Assembly (NCBI GenBank): GCA_026981935.1
Contig: JALSIC010000104.1
Coordinates: forward strand, 1-38,170
Origin: Gammaproteobacteria bacterium
Lineage (GTDB): Bacteria; Pseudomonadota; Gammaproteobacteria; SZUA-140
Length of the DNA: 38,170 nucleotides
Direction of reading: 5' to 3'
Shown here one piece after another: positions 1 to 6,997 of the stretch. Under the pieces are notes generated by a model. The model ran no database searches. It saw only the letters and a list, made by a program, of their open reading frames with translations, and was not told the origin of the DNA. Position numbers and translations under genes: made by a program. Each line of letters opens with the position of its first letter. Positions within the stretch are counted from its first letter, which is position 1.

Positions 1-177
1 GGCGGTGGTGGTGCCGGCGCAGGAGGTGCCGGCGGTGGTGGTGCCGGCGGTGGCGGTGCTGGTGCCGGTGGCGGCGGCGGTGGTGGAGTATTCACTCTCG
101 CCTTCAGCCCCATCAGCAACTTGTTGATGACGTTTATACTTTTGACCTTGTGTTATCACCGCAGAAAAGCCATCTGA
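1..177 (+). CDS. C-terminal end of a glycine-rich protein with a possible membrane-sorting tail (5' truncated)
   Basis: Frame 1 is open from the first base of the window to a TGA at 175-177, so only the last 58 residues are visible. The first 29 residues are almost only Gly and Ala, encoded by GGT/GGC/GCC repeats. They are followed by a short motif around FSP, a hydrophobic stretch (about NLLMTFILLTLCY) and a basic tail (HRRKAI). This order of Gly-rich linker, short signature, one transmembrane helix and Arg/Lys cluster is the architecture of bacterial C-terminal sorting signals such as GlyGly-CTERM or JDVT-CTERM. I see no clear match to one named class. The body of the protein lies outside the window, so its function is unknown. 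The alternative is that the glycine codons are a simple low-complexity expansion in an ordinary membrane protein. Confidence 0.6.
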   Translation, partial: GGGGAGAGGAGGGGAGGGGAGAGGGGGGGVFTLAFSPISNLLMTFILLTLCYHRRKAI

Positions 178-202
178 TGCTCTCTATCTCCAATAACCAA
201 TC

Positions 203-253
203 GAGAGGAGGGCGGGGTCATCCCCGCCGTCCTCTCACACTTCCGGACGTGTG
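203..253 (-). other. Two adjacent hairpins, possible degenerate group II intron 3' end
   Basis: A strong inverted repeat pairs 203-217 with 222-236 (one internal mismatch, loop TCAT). A second smaller hairpin pairs CACAC (236-240) with GTGTG (249-253). Read on the minus strand, the segment has CACGTCCGGAAGTGTGAGAG followed by a GC-rich stem and a CTCCTCTCGATT end. That resembles the domain V-VI region at the 3' end of bacterial group II introns. Domain V pairing is not canonical and no reverse transcriptase gene is present, so at most this is a relic. The rest of 178-400 shows no gene. Confidence 0.3.
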
Positions 254-361
254 GTTCCATATCTGGTGGCTCATGAGGCACACTGAAGTTGTTCCACGGC
301 GTCGTGCAACGACACCAGCCCTAGGCGATCAAACCAGGATTTGCGGTATGTCTGATTCAGG

Positions 362-382
362 GTAAGCGTTCATTCCACACCG
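362..382. repeat. 21-bp direct repeat, copy 1
   Basis: The 21 bases beginning GTAAGCGTTCATTCC recur exactly, in the same orientation, at 758-778. The repeat begins with GTAAGCG, which is how the terminal inverted repeats of IS66-family elements begin. No transposase is present and the copies are direct rather than inverted, so they are better called remnants. This copy lies just downstream of the small gene at 401-721. Confidence 0.6.
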
Positions 383-400
383 CTATTGCCCCTACCCTGA

Positions 401-721
401 TTATCTGAGTTGCTTGTTCTTCCCGTTGGCCGGTGGCGAGGATTCGGCGGCTCCGGCGTCCCTCACCGGCGACAGCAGGTGCGGTGAGATATTCCAGCGC
501 TGCCCATCGTCGGTGACCACCGTCACCGTCTTGCGGTTGTACTTGACGAGCCGCCCCAGGATACGCCCGCCCCGGTGGGCAAAGCTGACCTGCTGGCCGA
601 GGTTGAACTGCATCATCTCCACGTGTGCCTGCATGGATTCCAGCATCTTCAGGCGTGCCACCACGCGCCGGTTGAGTTCCAGCAGCTCCTCGAAGCTCAG
701 ACCGTCGATGTCAATGGGCAT
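401..721 (-). CDS. Small uncharacterised protein with N-terminal helix and SH3/KOW-like barrel
   Basis: A 106-residue protein starting at the ATG at 719-721 (MPIDIDGLSFEELLELNRRV). The longer frame begins inside the direct repeat at 758-778, so the shorter start is preferred, although no good ribosome binding site precedes it. Residues 1-40 form a predicted amphipathic helix rich in Leu/Glu/Arg. Residues 41-85 contain short beta-strand stretches (GQQVSFAH, RILGRLVKY, KTVTVVTDDGQRWNISP) typical of a small SH3/KOW-like barrel. Similar proteins are, from memory, widespread as hypothetical proteins in gammaproteobacteria, and I know of no assigned function. The gene is bracketed by two copies of a 21-bp direct repeat, which suggests it sits in, or was moved with, mobile-element debris. 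Confidence 0.65.
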   Translation of the reverse strand: MPIDIDGLSFEELLELNRRVVARLKMLESMQAHVEMMQFNLGQQVSFAHRGGRILGRLVKYNRKTVTVVTDDGQRWNISPHLLSPVRDAGAAESSPPANGKNKQLR

Positions 722-1118
722 GGTCGAGATCCGAGCGCAGCGGATCGCTGGCAAAGCGTAAGCGTTCATTCCACACCGTTCTTCCACACGGGATTTTCAT
801 GCCATACCCTGCCCCTGCATTCACTGACGGGAGCAGATCATGCACAAGCGACGTAGCCGAACCAGGTGGCAACACGGTATCAGGGGTAAACATCACGATA
901 GGATAATGAGGGCAAATCAAGCGTAGCTTTTTTCTACCAACACCGGTCAGCTTGTCGCCAGCCAGGTAGAAATCGACACTTGAATCTCACCTTCCCTCCA
1001 TCGGTACCCCCGGGGAGCCCTTCTTGATTTCACAGCACCTGATTCAGCCATGGTTCAGGCTCGAACCGGCACAATGAAGCTGTCATCTGTTCACAGCCCG
1101 AGCAAGGGAGGAACCATC
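722..1118. other. Gene-free interval with repeat copy
   Basis: About 400 bases without a supportable gene. It contains the second 21-bp repeat copy (758-778), followed at once by a shorter partial echo of the same sequence (TTCTTCCACACGG). The only other recognisable signal is the ribosome binding site of the gene starting at 1119. No convincing promoter or terminator is visible. Confidence 0.5.
758..778. repeat. 21-bp direct repeat, copy 2
   Basis: An exact second copy of the sequence at 362-382 in the same orientation, 396 bp away. It lies just upstream of the small minus-strand gene at 401-721 and supplies the first codons of a spurious N-terminal extension of that gene. It may be an IS end (GTAAGCG start). 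Confidence 0.6.
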
Positions 1119-1592
1119 ATGAAACGCCTCACGCTCACCCTCATGCTTGCCGCCATGGCCTTTTCGTCCCAGACTGTTTTCGCAACGCCCCACCACGGCC
1201 ATTACCCTCCTCACCACGAACGAGAGACCATCACTATCGAGATCGAGCGCGAATCTACCGCCTGGGCCCATACGCCCCGTTACCGACAGGAATGCTGGAT
1301 CGAGGAGCGACGCGCTCCCCACCATGGCTCCCCTTACGGCCATAACGGCCACCAGAAAGGACATCGTGCCGCCGGCGGCATGATCATGGGCGGCCTCACC
1401 GGCGGCCTGATAGGCCAGAGACTGGGTCGCGGTCACGACAAGGGAGCATTCACCCTTCTGGGCACACTCGTTGGTGCCGCCATTGGTCACGACCTCGCAG
1501 CACGCCCCCCGCATCCGGTGCACTCAGTGCATCATGAAAAACGCCGTATCTACCGGAAGCGATGCCGGACGGTGGGCTACTATGACCACTGA
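1119..1592 (+). CDS. Glycine-zipper 2TM-domain envelope protein
   Basis: A 157-residue protein. The ATG at 1119 follows the ribosome binding site AAGGGAGGAAC. Residues 1-23 form a signal peptide (MKRLTLTLMLAAMAFSSQTV, cleavage near FA-TP), so the mature protein is exported. The N-terminal part is histidine-rich (HHGHYPPHH), followed by a conserved-type RQECWIEER segment. A glycine zipper then spans about residues 87-127 (GGMIMGGLTGGLIG, then GTLVGAAIGHDL), the hallmark of the Gly-zipper 2TM / Rickettsia 17-kDa antigen group. The C-terminus is basic (RRIYRKRCRTVGYY). Two Cys lie outside the signal peptide (in QECW and KRCR). No lipobox is seen. The family sits in or at the envelope and its exact role is unknown. 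The His-rich start could bind metal, which is inference. Confidence 0.75.
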   Translation: MKRLTLTLMLAAMAFSSQTVFATPHHGHYPPHHERETITIEIERESTAWAHTPRYRQECWIEERRAPHHGSPYGHNGHQKGHRAAGGMIMGGLTGGLIGQRLGRGHDKGAFTLLGTLVGAAIGHDLAARPPHPVHSVHHEKRRIYRKRCRTVGYYDH

Positions 1593-1630
1593 GGCCTGAG
1601 CCGCGATGACGGACAGGGTCTGTCTTGCCG

Positions 1631-3028
1631 TCAGGATACCTGCCAGGTATGGCGCAGACCGTCGCCCTTGCGGCAGGCCTCCTTGTATTCCGGCTCGAAG
1701 AAGAAGTGGCTTTCGCCATTGGCGGGCTGCAGTTGATCCAGCCAAGTGGCCTGCTCATCGTAGCGCGCAAAAAACGGGCGCTGCACCCAGTCGGGATTGC
1801 GCCCTTGCAGGAAACGCAGCACGAACACACGCTCTCCCCCGATCTCGGTGACACCCTGGATCTCCACCTTGCCAGGGCCGGCACTCATGCTGGGCCCACG
1901 GGCGGTGCGTGCCAGTCCCGAAACCTGCTGCATCGCCTCGCGATAGATAGCCCACGCCCGTGCCAGGGGCACCTCGAAATATCGCCGCGCTCCCGTGTCG
2001 CGCTCGACGAACATGTAATAAGGCACCATGCCGACACACACCTGCATGCGCCACATGCGTGCCCAGATCGAGGCATCGTCGTTGATGTGCGCCAGCAAGG
2101 GCGCCTGGGTACGGATCACGGCGCCGGTGTCGCGGATCCGCCGGATCGCCGTGCGACAGATCTCGGTATCCAGTTCCCGCCAATGATTGAAATGGGCCAT
2201 GAGCGCCACATGCTTGCCGCCCTTCACCAGCCTCTCCAGCAGGCGCAGCAAATCATCGGCATCCGCATCCGTCACGTAACGCTGCGGCCAGAACGTAAGG
2301 GATTTGGTACCGATACGGACATTATGCACATGTGCCAGGTCCGGACGCAGCAGGGGCTCCAGGTAATCCACCAGGTGCTGGGTCTTCATCACCATGGGAT
2401 CGCCACCCGTGACAAGGAGGTCGCTGACCTCGGTGTGAGCCTGCAGATAGGCATGGAGACGGTCCGCTTCTTTGGCGGAAAAACGCAGAGACTTGTCTCC
2501 CACAAACTGGGCCCAGCGAAAACAGAAGGTGCAGTAGCTGTGGCAGGTCTGGCCCTGGCTGGGGAAAAACAGTACCGTCTCACGGTATTTGTGCTGCATG
2601 CCCTCAAGGGTCAGACCGTTGAGGCGCGGCACATTGAGCACCTGTTGCCCGGCAGGATGCGGGTTGAGCTCAGCCTGGATCTCGCGCGCCAGCAGGCGTA
2701 CCGTCTCACGATCCGCCCCGCCGGCCAGCAGATCCGCCATCTGGTCGAAATGCTCCGGTGCAAGCATCCCCGGCTGGGGAAAGGTGAGCTGGAACATGGG
2801 ATCATCCGGCACGCGCTCCCAGTCGATCAACTGGTCGATGACATACTGGTTGACGCGGAACGGCAGCACATTGGCCACCACCCGCATGGCGAAACGCTGT
2901 TCCCGGGGAAGACTGCGCAGCGCCGAGATCTGGTCGAACTGACGTTCCGTGTAGACCTTGAAGCGACTGCCCACGAGGGCGGCATCCTGGGCAAACGGCT
3001 GCCTGGGCAGGCCGGACACTTTGCTCAT
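1631..3028 (-). CDS. KamA-family radical SAM/PLP aminomutase-like enzyme, substrate unknown
   Basis: A 465-residue protein. The ATG at 3026-3028 has GAGAGAGGAG six bases upstream; an ATG six bases further upstream abuts that site and is less likely. The radical SAM cluster motif CHSYCTFC gives Cys162, 166 and 169, followed by FRWAQFVG. The GGDP motif is at 208-211. A C-terminal GPGK (Lys387) aligns with the PLP lysine of lysine 2,3-aminomutase. Family knowledge: KamA makes beta-lysine and EpmB (about 340 residues) makes beta-lysine for EF-P. This protein is much longer than EpmB, and the residues before the PLP lysine (MSAGPGK) lack the Asp of the KamA VVDAPGG segment that helps bind lysine. 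It is therefore probably neither enzyme. It lies downstream of sixA on the same strand, 236 bp away, and converges with the glycine-zipper gene. Confidence 0.8.
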   Translation of the reverse strand: MSKVSGLPRQPFAQDAALVGSRFKVYTERQFDQISALRSLPREQRFAMRVVANVLPFRVNQYVIDQLIDWERVPDDPMFQLTFPQPGMLAPEHFDQMADLLAGGADRETVRLLAREIQAELNPHPAGQQVLNVPRLNGLTLEGMQHKYRETVLFFPSQGQTCHSYCTFCFRWAQFVGDKSLRFSAKEADRLHAYLQAHTEVSDLLVTGGDPMVMKTQHLVDYLEPLLRPDLAHVHNVRIGTKSLTFWPQRYVTDADADDLLRLLERLVKGGKHVALMAHFNHWRELDTEICRTAIRRIRDTGAVIRTQAPLLAHINDDASIWARMWRMQVCVGMVPYYMFVERDTGARRYFEVPLARAWAIYREAMQQVSGLARTARGPSMSAGPGKVEIQGVTEIGGERVFVLRFLQGRNPDWVQRPFFARYDEQATWLDQLQPANGESHFFFEPEYKEACRKGDGLRHTWQVS

Positions 3029-3264
3029 ATGCATCTCCTCTCTCTGCCAAAACCATATCGCAGCGACATACCTGCCGGCGACGCTGCACGGAAACGTGCC
3101 CGACCCGGACGCATACAATGAACTGCATGCCCCCTCAAACCCGAAAATGCCAGGACACAAACTTTAGAGCCTAACAATCATCGCATCCTGGATCAAATCT
3201 CAAACACTAAGTATCTGATTGAAGGTGATTTCATATATATCGAAGGTGGAATCCCCGGGAATTT

Positions 3265-3741
3265 TCAAGACAACCCGCGCAGCAATTCCGGCCTGATCAC
3301 CCAGTCGATCTGCCAGCCGCCTTCGGCCCGTTCCAGGCACACCAGAGTGCCCGGCAGATAGGCCACCACGCTTTTGTCAGGGACACCCGTCACCAGGAAT
3401 GAAACCAGGCCGGCCAGAAAAGGCATATGGCTGACCACCAGCGTGTCCCTGCCCCACTCAGCACCGCCCCAATCGATCGCAGTGGGATCGTCGTTGGGAT
3501 TGATGTCCGCCCGGCTCACTGGTACCACCCCAGGCGCCACGGCCGCCGCCAGGATATCCGCAGTCTGCCGGGCACGCAGCTTGCCACTGTGCACCACGCA
3601 TCCCACCCGCAAACCGGCCTGACTGAGAAATGCAGCCAACAGCTCAACATCGGCCCTGCCCCGTTCGGTCAGGGGCCGCTCGGGATCGACTTCACTGGCG
3701 CAGGCCTCGCCATGCTGCACGAGATAAAGTTTCACAGGCAT
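3265..3741 (-). CDS. sixA: SixA-like phosphohistidine phosphatase (histidine phosphatase superfamily)
   Basis: A 158-residue, single-domain protein of SixA size. SixA removes phosphate from histidine on phosphotransfer proteins in the cytoplasm. The N-terminus reads KLYLVQHGEA, so the catalytic His is present but the usual Arg of the RHG motif is Gln. The other expected residues are visible: DPERPLTERG, an Arg in the SGKLRARQTA segment and a second His in LVVSHMPFLAGL. The Gln variant recurs in some SixA-like proteins as I recall them, so the enzyme may still be active, but this is not shown. The start ATG at 3739-3741 gives the family N-terminus. The gene precedes the KamA-like gene on the same strand. 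Upstream lies a long repeat-bearing intergenic region. Confidence 0.8.
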   Translation of the reverse strand: MPVKLYLVQHGEACASEVDPERPLTERGRADVELLAAFLSQAGLRVGCVVHSGKLRARQTADILAAAVAPGVVPVSRADINPNDDPTAIDWGGAEWGRDTLVVSHMPFLAGLVSFLVTGVPDKSVVAYLPGTLVCLERAEGGWQIDWVIRPELLRGLS

Positions 3742-3818
3742 ACCCCCAAACCGACATCATCCTCACAAATTGTGCAGCCGTACAGCCAGGTAAGGCAAGA
3801 TGCTGTGACAAAGGGATC

Positions 3819-3835
3819 GCCGAGTTGTACTCGGC
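3819..3835. repeat. Small palindrome GCCGAGT-N3-ACTCGGC, copy 1
   Basis: Perfect 7-bp arms around TGT. The same arms around GCA occur at 8462-8478. No U-tract follows on either strand here, so this is a short repeated palindrome rather than a clear terminator. Confidence 0.55.
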
Positions 3836-3952
3836 AAAGAACTATGCCGACTGCACATGGCCGCAGTAACACCGCGAATGGCCGACCGACCGCCCGGAAG
3901 GAACGACCCATGCATGCTCGAAATGAAAAGGGGGGAATGACAAGCCCACTGT

Positions 3953-4255
3953 CATTTCGACCTCACCTCCCTGTCATTTCGACTGAAGGGAGAAATCTTA
4001 CCGCTGCCCCAAGATTTCTCGCTACGCTCGAAATGACAAGGATACTGTCATTTCCCGCTGTGCTCGAAATGACAGGGATGATGTCATTCCCGCCGTACTT
4101 CCTTGCCGTTGCCGCCACGCTCTCTTTTTCATTTTGACCTCACCTCCCTGTCATTTCGACCGAAGGGAGAAATCTTACCCCGCTGCCCCAAGATTTCTCG
4201 CTACGCTCGAAATGACAAGGATACTGTCATTTCCCGCTGTGCTCGAAATGACAGG
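3953..4255 (+). repeat. Palindromic repeat cluster 1 (two full copies)
   Basis: Two nearly identical copies of about 120 bp (3953-4076 and about 4130-4255) lie about 180 bp apart. Each has an outer arm TGTCATTTCGA facing TCGAAATGACA, an inner arm GAGAAATCTT facing AAGATTTCTC, and an extra right-hand unit CCCGCTGTGCTCGAAATGAC. The transcript can fold into one long imperfect hairpin. The cluster lies upstream of sixA and beyond the 3' end of vapC. The same family occurs at 7105-7245, 20331-20545 and 37995-38156. Confidence 0.85.
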
Positions 4256-4320
4256 CGACACCTGGAACGACAAACCCCAACTGAAGCCCATAAACCTCGG
4301 CTATTGAGACTTGCATTGAT
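4251..4320 (+). repeat. Conserved one-sided tail of the palindromic repeat, copy A
   Basis: The 70 bases after the last right arm match 20545-20614 at about 60 of 70 positions without gaps (counted by eye). They end in TTGAGACTTGCATTGAT. The tail points to the vapC stop codon, 37 bp away. A more diverged copy in the opposite orientation is at 7036-7109. Confidence 0.75.
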
Positions 4321-4356
4321 ACTATTAACTGACGACGCGACGTGAGTCCGCAGGCT

Positions 4357-4737
4357 TCAATCCTTTCTGGGGAAACACTGTACACCTTCCAGACCCTTGA
4401 AGTCGTCGTCCTGGGTCCAGAGGCAAGCCTGGTGGATACGGGCCGTCGTGAGGATGATGCTGTCTGCCATGGGCAGGTTCAGTTCCAGGCTGGTCTGTGC
4501 GGCCTGAATGGCCAGGCTCGCATCCAGCGGGACCTCGTGTCCCTGCCGCATCAGAGCGACTGCCTGAATGGCGGCATCCTCCCCCCGCTGGCGGTGCACG
4601 ACCTTGAATACTTCATAGAGGGTGATGGTAGGGACAATAAGCCTTTCCGGCTGGCTCAGTGGTTCGCGGAAGTGCGTGGCATTAGGACCGCCCGCGAAAA
4701 ACTCCAGCCAGGCGGAGGAATCCACCACATGATTCAC
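4357..4737 (-). CDS. vapC: VapC-type PIN-domain toxin (ribonuclease)
   Basis: A 126-residue protein, the usual size for VapC toxins, which are Mg2+-dependent RNases that cut tRNA or rRNA when the antitoxin is lost. The PIN acidic residues are visible: Asp6 in VVDSSAW, Glu in TLYEVFK, Asp in LPMADSIIL and the TQDDDF segment near the end. The start codon overlaps the antitoxin stop by four bases (ATGA), so the two are translationally coupled. The repeat tail (4251-4320) lies just past its 3' end. The RNA target cannot be told from the sequence. Confidence 0.88.
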   Translation of the reverse strand: MNHVVDSSAWLEFFAGGPNATHFREPLSQPERLIVPTITLYEVFKVVHRQRGEDAAIQAVALMRQGHEVPLDASLAIQAAQTSLELNLPMADSIILTTARIHQACLWTQDDDFKGLEGVQCFPRKD

Positions 4738-4940
4738 AGGCGGTCGTCCTCGCGCGGCACTCCGGTGTCGATACCCTCAAGAAAACCTTCCATCTCCTCG
4801 ATGCGACGCTCCGGGATGAGCTCGATGCGGTTGCCAATCTCCATGATCTGCAACCGTTGGCCTGGGCGCAGGTTCAGCGCCTCGCGGATCCTTTTGGGGA
4901 TGACGACCTGATACTTGGGCGAAATCTTCACGGCTTCCAT
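4734..4940 (-). CDS. vapB: VapB-type antitoxin (AbrB/MazE swapped-hairpin DNA-binding protein)
   Basis: A 68-residue protein. The chosen ATG (4938-4940) follows AAGGGGGC at good spacing; an in-frame ATG six codons upstream would add PRGHA and has a poorly spaced site. Residues 2-45 form the AbrB/SpoVT fold (VKISPKYQVVIPKRIREAL, LRPGQRLQIMEIGNRIELIP). The acidic C-terminal part (EEMEGFLEGIDTGVPREDD) is the likely toxin-binding segment. It precedes vapC with an ATGA overlap. Family knowledge says the antitoxin represses its own promoter, alone or with the toxin. Confidence 0.85.
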   Translation of the reverse strand: MEAVKISPKYQVVIPKRIREALNLRPGQRLQIMEIGNRIELIPERRIEEMEGFLEGIDTGVPREDDRL

Positions 4941-5216
4941 GGCATGCCCCCTTGGCATTCCTCAGTGGTATTACAAAATACTAATCGAACGCAATATTGT
5001 TGGCAAATGCCATTGAGAGGCAGTGATTCAGAAGCGGACAGGTGGAGTTTGCCTGCCGCCCCGCGCCCAAGCCGGGGGTAATCCGAGATGGGGGTCGATC
5101 CATCAGGCAGTCGAAGCGGCCGCGCAGCTTCCCCCTCATCCCGACCTTCTCCCCTTGCCGGCAGAAGAGACTCTGTAGGGCAGCGGTGATTCACCAAGAA
5201 GGATAAAATGACTTGA

Positions 5217-5306
5217 TGGCGGAGAGGGTGGGATTCGAACCCACGGAGGGCGTTAACCCTCGCCGGTTTTCAAGACCGGTGCTTTCAACCGCTCAGCCAC
5301 CTCTCC
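5217..5306 (-). tRNA. tRNA-Ser (anticodon UGA)
   Basis: Read on minus: acceptor GGAGAGG, D-arm GCTGAGCGGTTGAAAGC, anticodon stem CCGGT with loop CTTGAAA (anticodon TGA), a long variable arm (CGAGGGTTAACGCCCTCC), T-arm with GGTTCGAATCC, acceptor CCTCTCC, discriminator G and encoded CCA. The long variable arm is typical of serine tRNAs. It decodes UCA, and possibly other UCN codons by wobble. The open frame on the plus strand here (GFEPTEG type) is the usual tRNA artefact. Confidence 0.97.
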
Positions 5307-5390
5307 GGACAGGAAAACGTTTGTTTTCGGAGCAACTTGCGCAGGCAAGGCGCGCATACCTTACTCTGCAGGGCAGCTCGTGTCCAGCAG

Positions 5391-5876
5391 CTACTCTCCC
5401 TTCTGATAAGTCCCCACGAGTGTAGCCTGTTCCAGCACGTGGCCCGCCATGGCGGTTTCCACTTCTGCCTTGGTGGGGGTAGCCGAACCGCCCGGTCTCT
5501 GCAGAACGGTATCCAGGGCATAGAGTTTGAAGAAATAGCGATGCCTGCCGACGGGCGGGCACGGTCCGCCGTAACCGGCACGTTTCCAGTCGTTGAGTCC
5601 TTCACCCGTCCCCTGGGGAAGGTCGGCAGCAGTCGTCCCTTCGGGCAGTCCCGTGAGATCTGGCGGCAGGTTGTAAAGTACCCAGTGCACCCAGGTCATG
5701 CGCGGTGCGGCGGGGTCGGGGGCGTCAGGATCATCGACAATGAGGACGAGACTCCGGGTATCTGCAGGCACGCCATGCCAGCTCAGAGGGGGAGCAATGT
5801 CATCTCCCTCACAGGTATAACGGGCAGGAATGGCGGCACCGTGTTCAAAGGCTGTTGAATGCAGTTCGAGCGCCAT
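5391..5876 (-). CDS. YbhB/YbcL-family Raf-kinase-inhibitor-like (PEBP) protein
   Basis: A 161-residue protein. The ATG at 5874-5876 follows GGAGGT at five bases; the longer open frame upstream has no support. It shows the bacterial PEBP pattern: an N-terminal FEHGAAIPARYTCEGDD, then PPLSWHGVP, the anion-pocket segment DDPDAPDP, WVHWVLYNLPP and the late GYGGPCPPVGRHRYFF motif. Family members bind small anions or phospholipid head groups. The bacterial role is uncertain. No signal peptide is present, so it is cytoplasmic. It lies between tRNA-Ser and a divergent yccA-like gene. Confidence 0.88.
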   Translation of the reverse strand: MALELHSTAFEHGAAIPARYTCEGDDIAPPLSWHGVPADTRSLVLIVDDPDAPDPAAPRMTWVHWVLYNLPPDLTGLPEGTTAADLPQGTGEGLNDWKRAGYGGPCPPVGRHRYFFKLYALDTVLQRPGGSATPTKAEVETAMAGHVLEQATLVGTYQKGE

Positions 5877-6139
5877 GGCAACCTCCATGAAAAGAAACAT
5901 AGACAGCCAAACCGGAACCCGCCATGCCGCAAGGCGCTGCAAATGGTGTCTTTCTGTCATGCGGCATGGCGTTTTCATTCCCATCCTACTGAATATAACT
6001 GCAAACGCCGCCAAAATCCTGTTTCTTCAATAACATAAATTATTTCCGAACAATATAAACCTTTTATTCGAACTTGTCTTTCCTGGCATGAAGCACTATT
6101 ATGCAGTTTGTTTGTCAACATTCGAGGAAAGACGACGCG

Positions 6140-6814
6140 ATGAACCCGATTCAGACCAGTAGTATCAGCCGGACGACCACATCCGGTCTGGCGACGAGCA
6201 AGCTGATTCGCAACACCTATGCCCTGCTGTCCATGACGCTGTTGTTCAGTGCCGCGACGGCGGGCCTGTCGGTCCTGTTCAACCTGCCCCACCCGGGACT
6301 GCTGCTGACACTGGTGGGCTATTTCGGTCTGCTGTTCCTCACCCACAAGCTGCGCAACAGCGCCTGGGGGCTGGTTTCAGTCTTCGCCCTGACGGGTTTC
6401 ATGGGACTGACCCTGGGGCCCATCATCAGCACCTATCTGGGCCTGCCCAACGGGGATCAACTCGTCATGACCGCGCTGGGCGGCACGGGCGCCATCTTTC
6501 TCGGCCTGTCGGCCTACGTGCTCACCACCCGCAAGGATTTCACCTTCATGGGCGGTTTTCTCATGGTGGGCATCCTGGTCGCCTTCCTCGCCGCGATTGG
6601 CGGCCTGTTCTTTGAAATTCCCGGTCTGCAGCTGGCAGTCTCTGCGATGTTCGTGCTGCTGATGTCCGGGCTGATCCTGTACGAAACCAGCCAACTCGTC
6701 CATGGCGGCGAGACCAATTACATCCTGGCCACGGTGAGCCTCTATGTGAGCATCTACAACCTGTTCCTCAGTCTGTTGCACCTCATCGGCGCATTCAGCG
6801 GCGGCGAAGACTGA
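6140..6814 (+). CDS. Bax inhibitor-1/YccA-family inner-membrane protein
   Basis: A 224-residue polytopic protein. The ATG at 6140 follows GAGGAAAG. After a soluble N-terminus of about 25 residues there are roughly seven hydrophobic segments (from NTYALLSMTLLFSAATAGLS to LFLSLLHLIGAF), the BI-1 fold. E. coli YccA interacts with the FtsH protease, and other BI-1 proteins act as pH-sensitive Ca2+ leak channels. Which applies here is not known. The C-terminus ends in SGGED. An intrinsic terminator follows at 6837-6864, so it is probably a single-gene transcript. Confidence 0.88.
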   Translation: MNPIQTSSISRTTTSGLATSKLIRNTYALLSMTLLFSAATAGLSVLFNLPHPGLLLTLVGYFGLLFLTHKLRNSAWGLVSVFALTGFMGLTLGPIISTYLGLPNGDQLVMTALGGTGAIFLGLSAYVLTTRKDFTFMGGFLMVGILVAFLAAIGGLFFEIPGLQLAVSAMFVLLMSGLILYETSQLVHGGETNYILATVSLYVSIYNLFLSLLHLIGAFSGGED

Positions 6815-6836
6815 GGCTCACGCCAGAACCAGCGAC

Positions 6837-6864
6837 AGCCCCGGCCCGCCCGGGGCTTTTTTTT
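6837..6864 (+). terminator. Rho-independent terminator after the yccA-like gene
   Basis: An 8-bp perfect stem (AGCCCCGG / CCGGGGCT) with loop CCCGC is followed directly by a run of eight T. It starts 22 bases after the stop codon. Confidence 0.93.
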
Positions 6865-6997
6865 GCCCTGGGCATGGCCGACAATGAAACGCATGAAGAC
6901 ATGCTGTCATTATCGGGGGTTCCCTGTATGCATCACATGGGTAGCCTGGAGAAACGAAGCGAAATCCGGGATGAATGGCGCCTTTCCCTGGATTTCG

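Larger units (their letters stand above)
3742..4356. other. Gene-free interval between sixA and vapC
   Basis: About 615 bases without a supportable gene. It holds the upstream region of sixA, a small perfect hairpin at 3819-3835 (GCCGAGT TGT ACTCGGC) and the first palindromic repeat cluster (about 3953-4320). Open frames across the repeats encode peptides such as the FDRREKS type and are not genes. Confidence 0.7.

Noticed and set aside
150-365. 71-codon frame on plus
   Set aside because: It overlaps the end of the polyglycine gene and the hairpin region, has no ribosome site and no recognisable feature.
1625-3121. 498-codon open frame on plus opposite the KamA-like gene
   Set aside because: Antisense shadow; no domain recognised, while the minus strand has cluster and PLP motifs.
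5213-5425. Open frame on plus with GFEPTEG motif
   Set aside because: It is the reverse complement of tRNA-Ser, a known annotation artefact.
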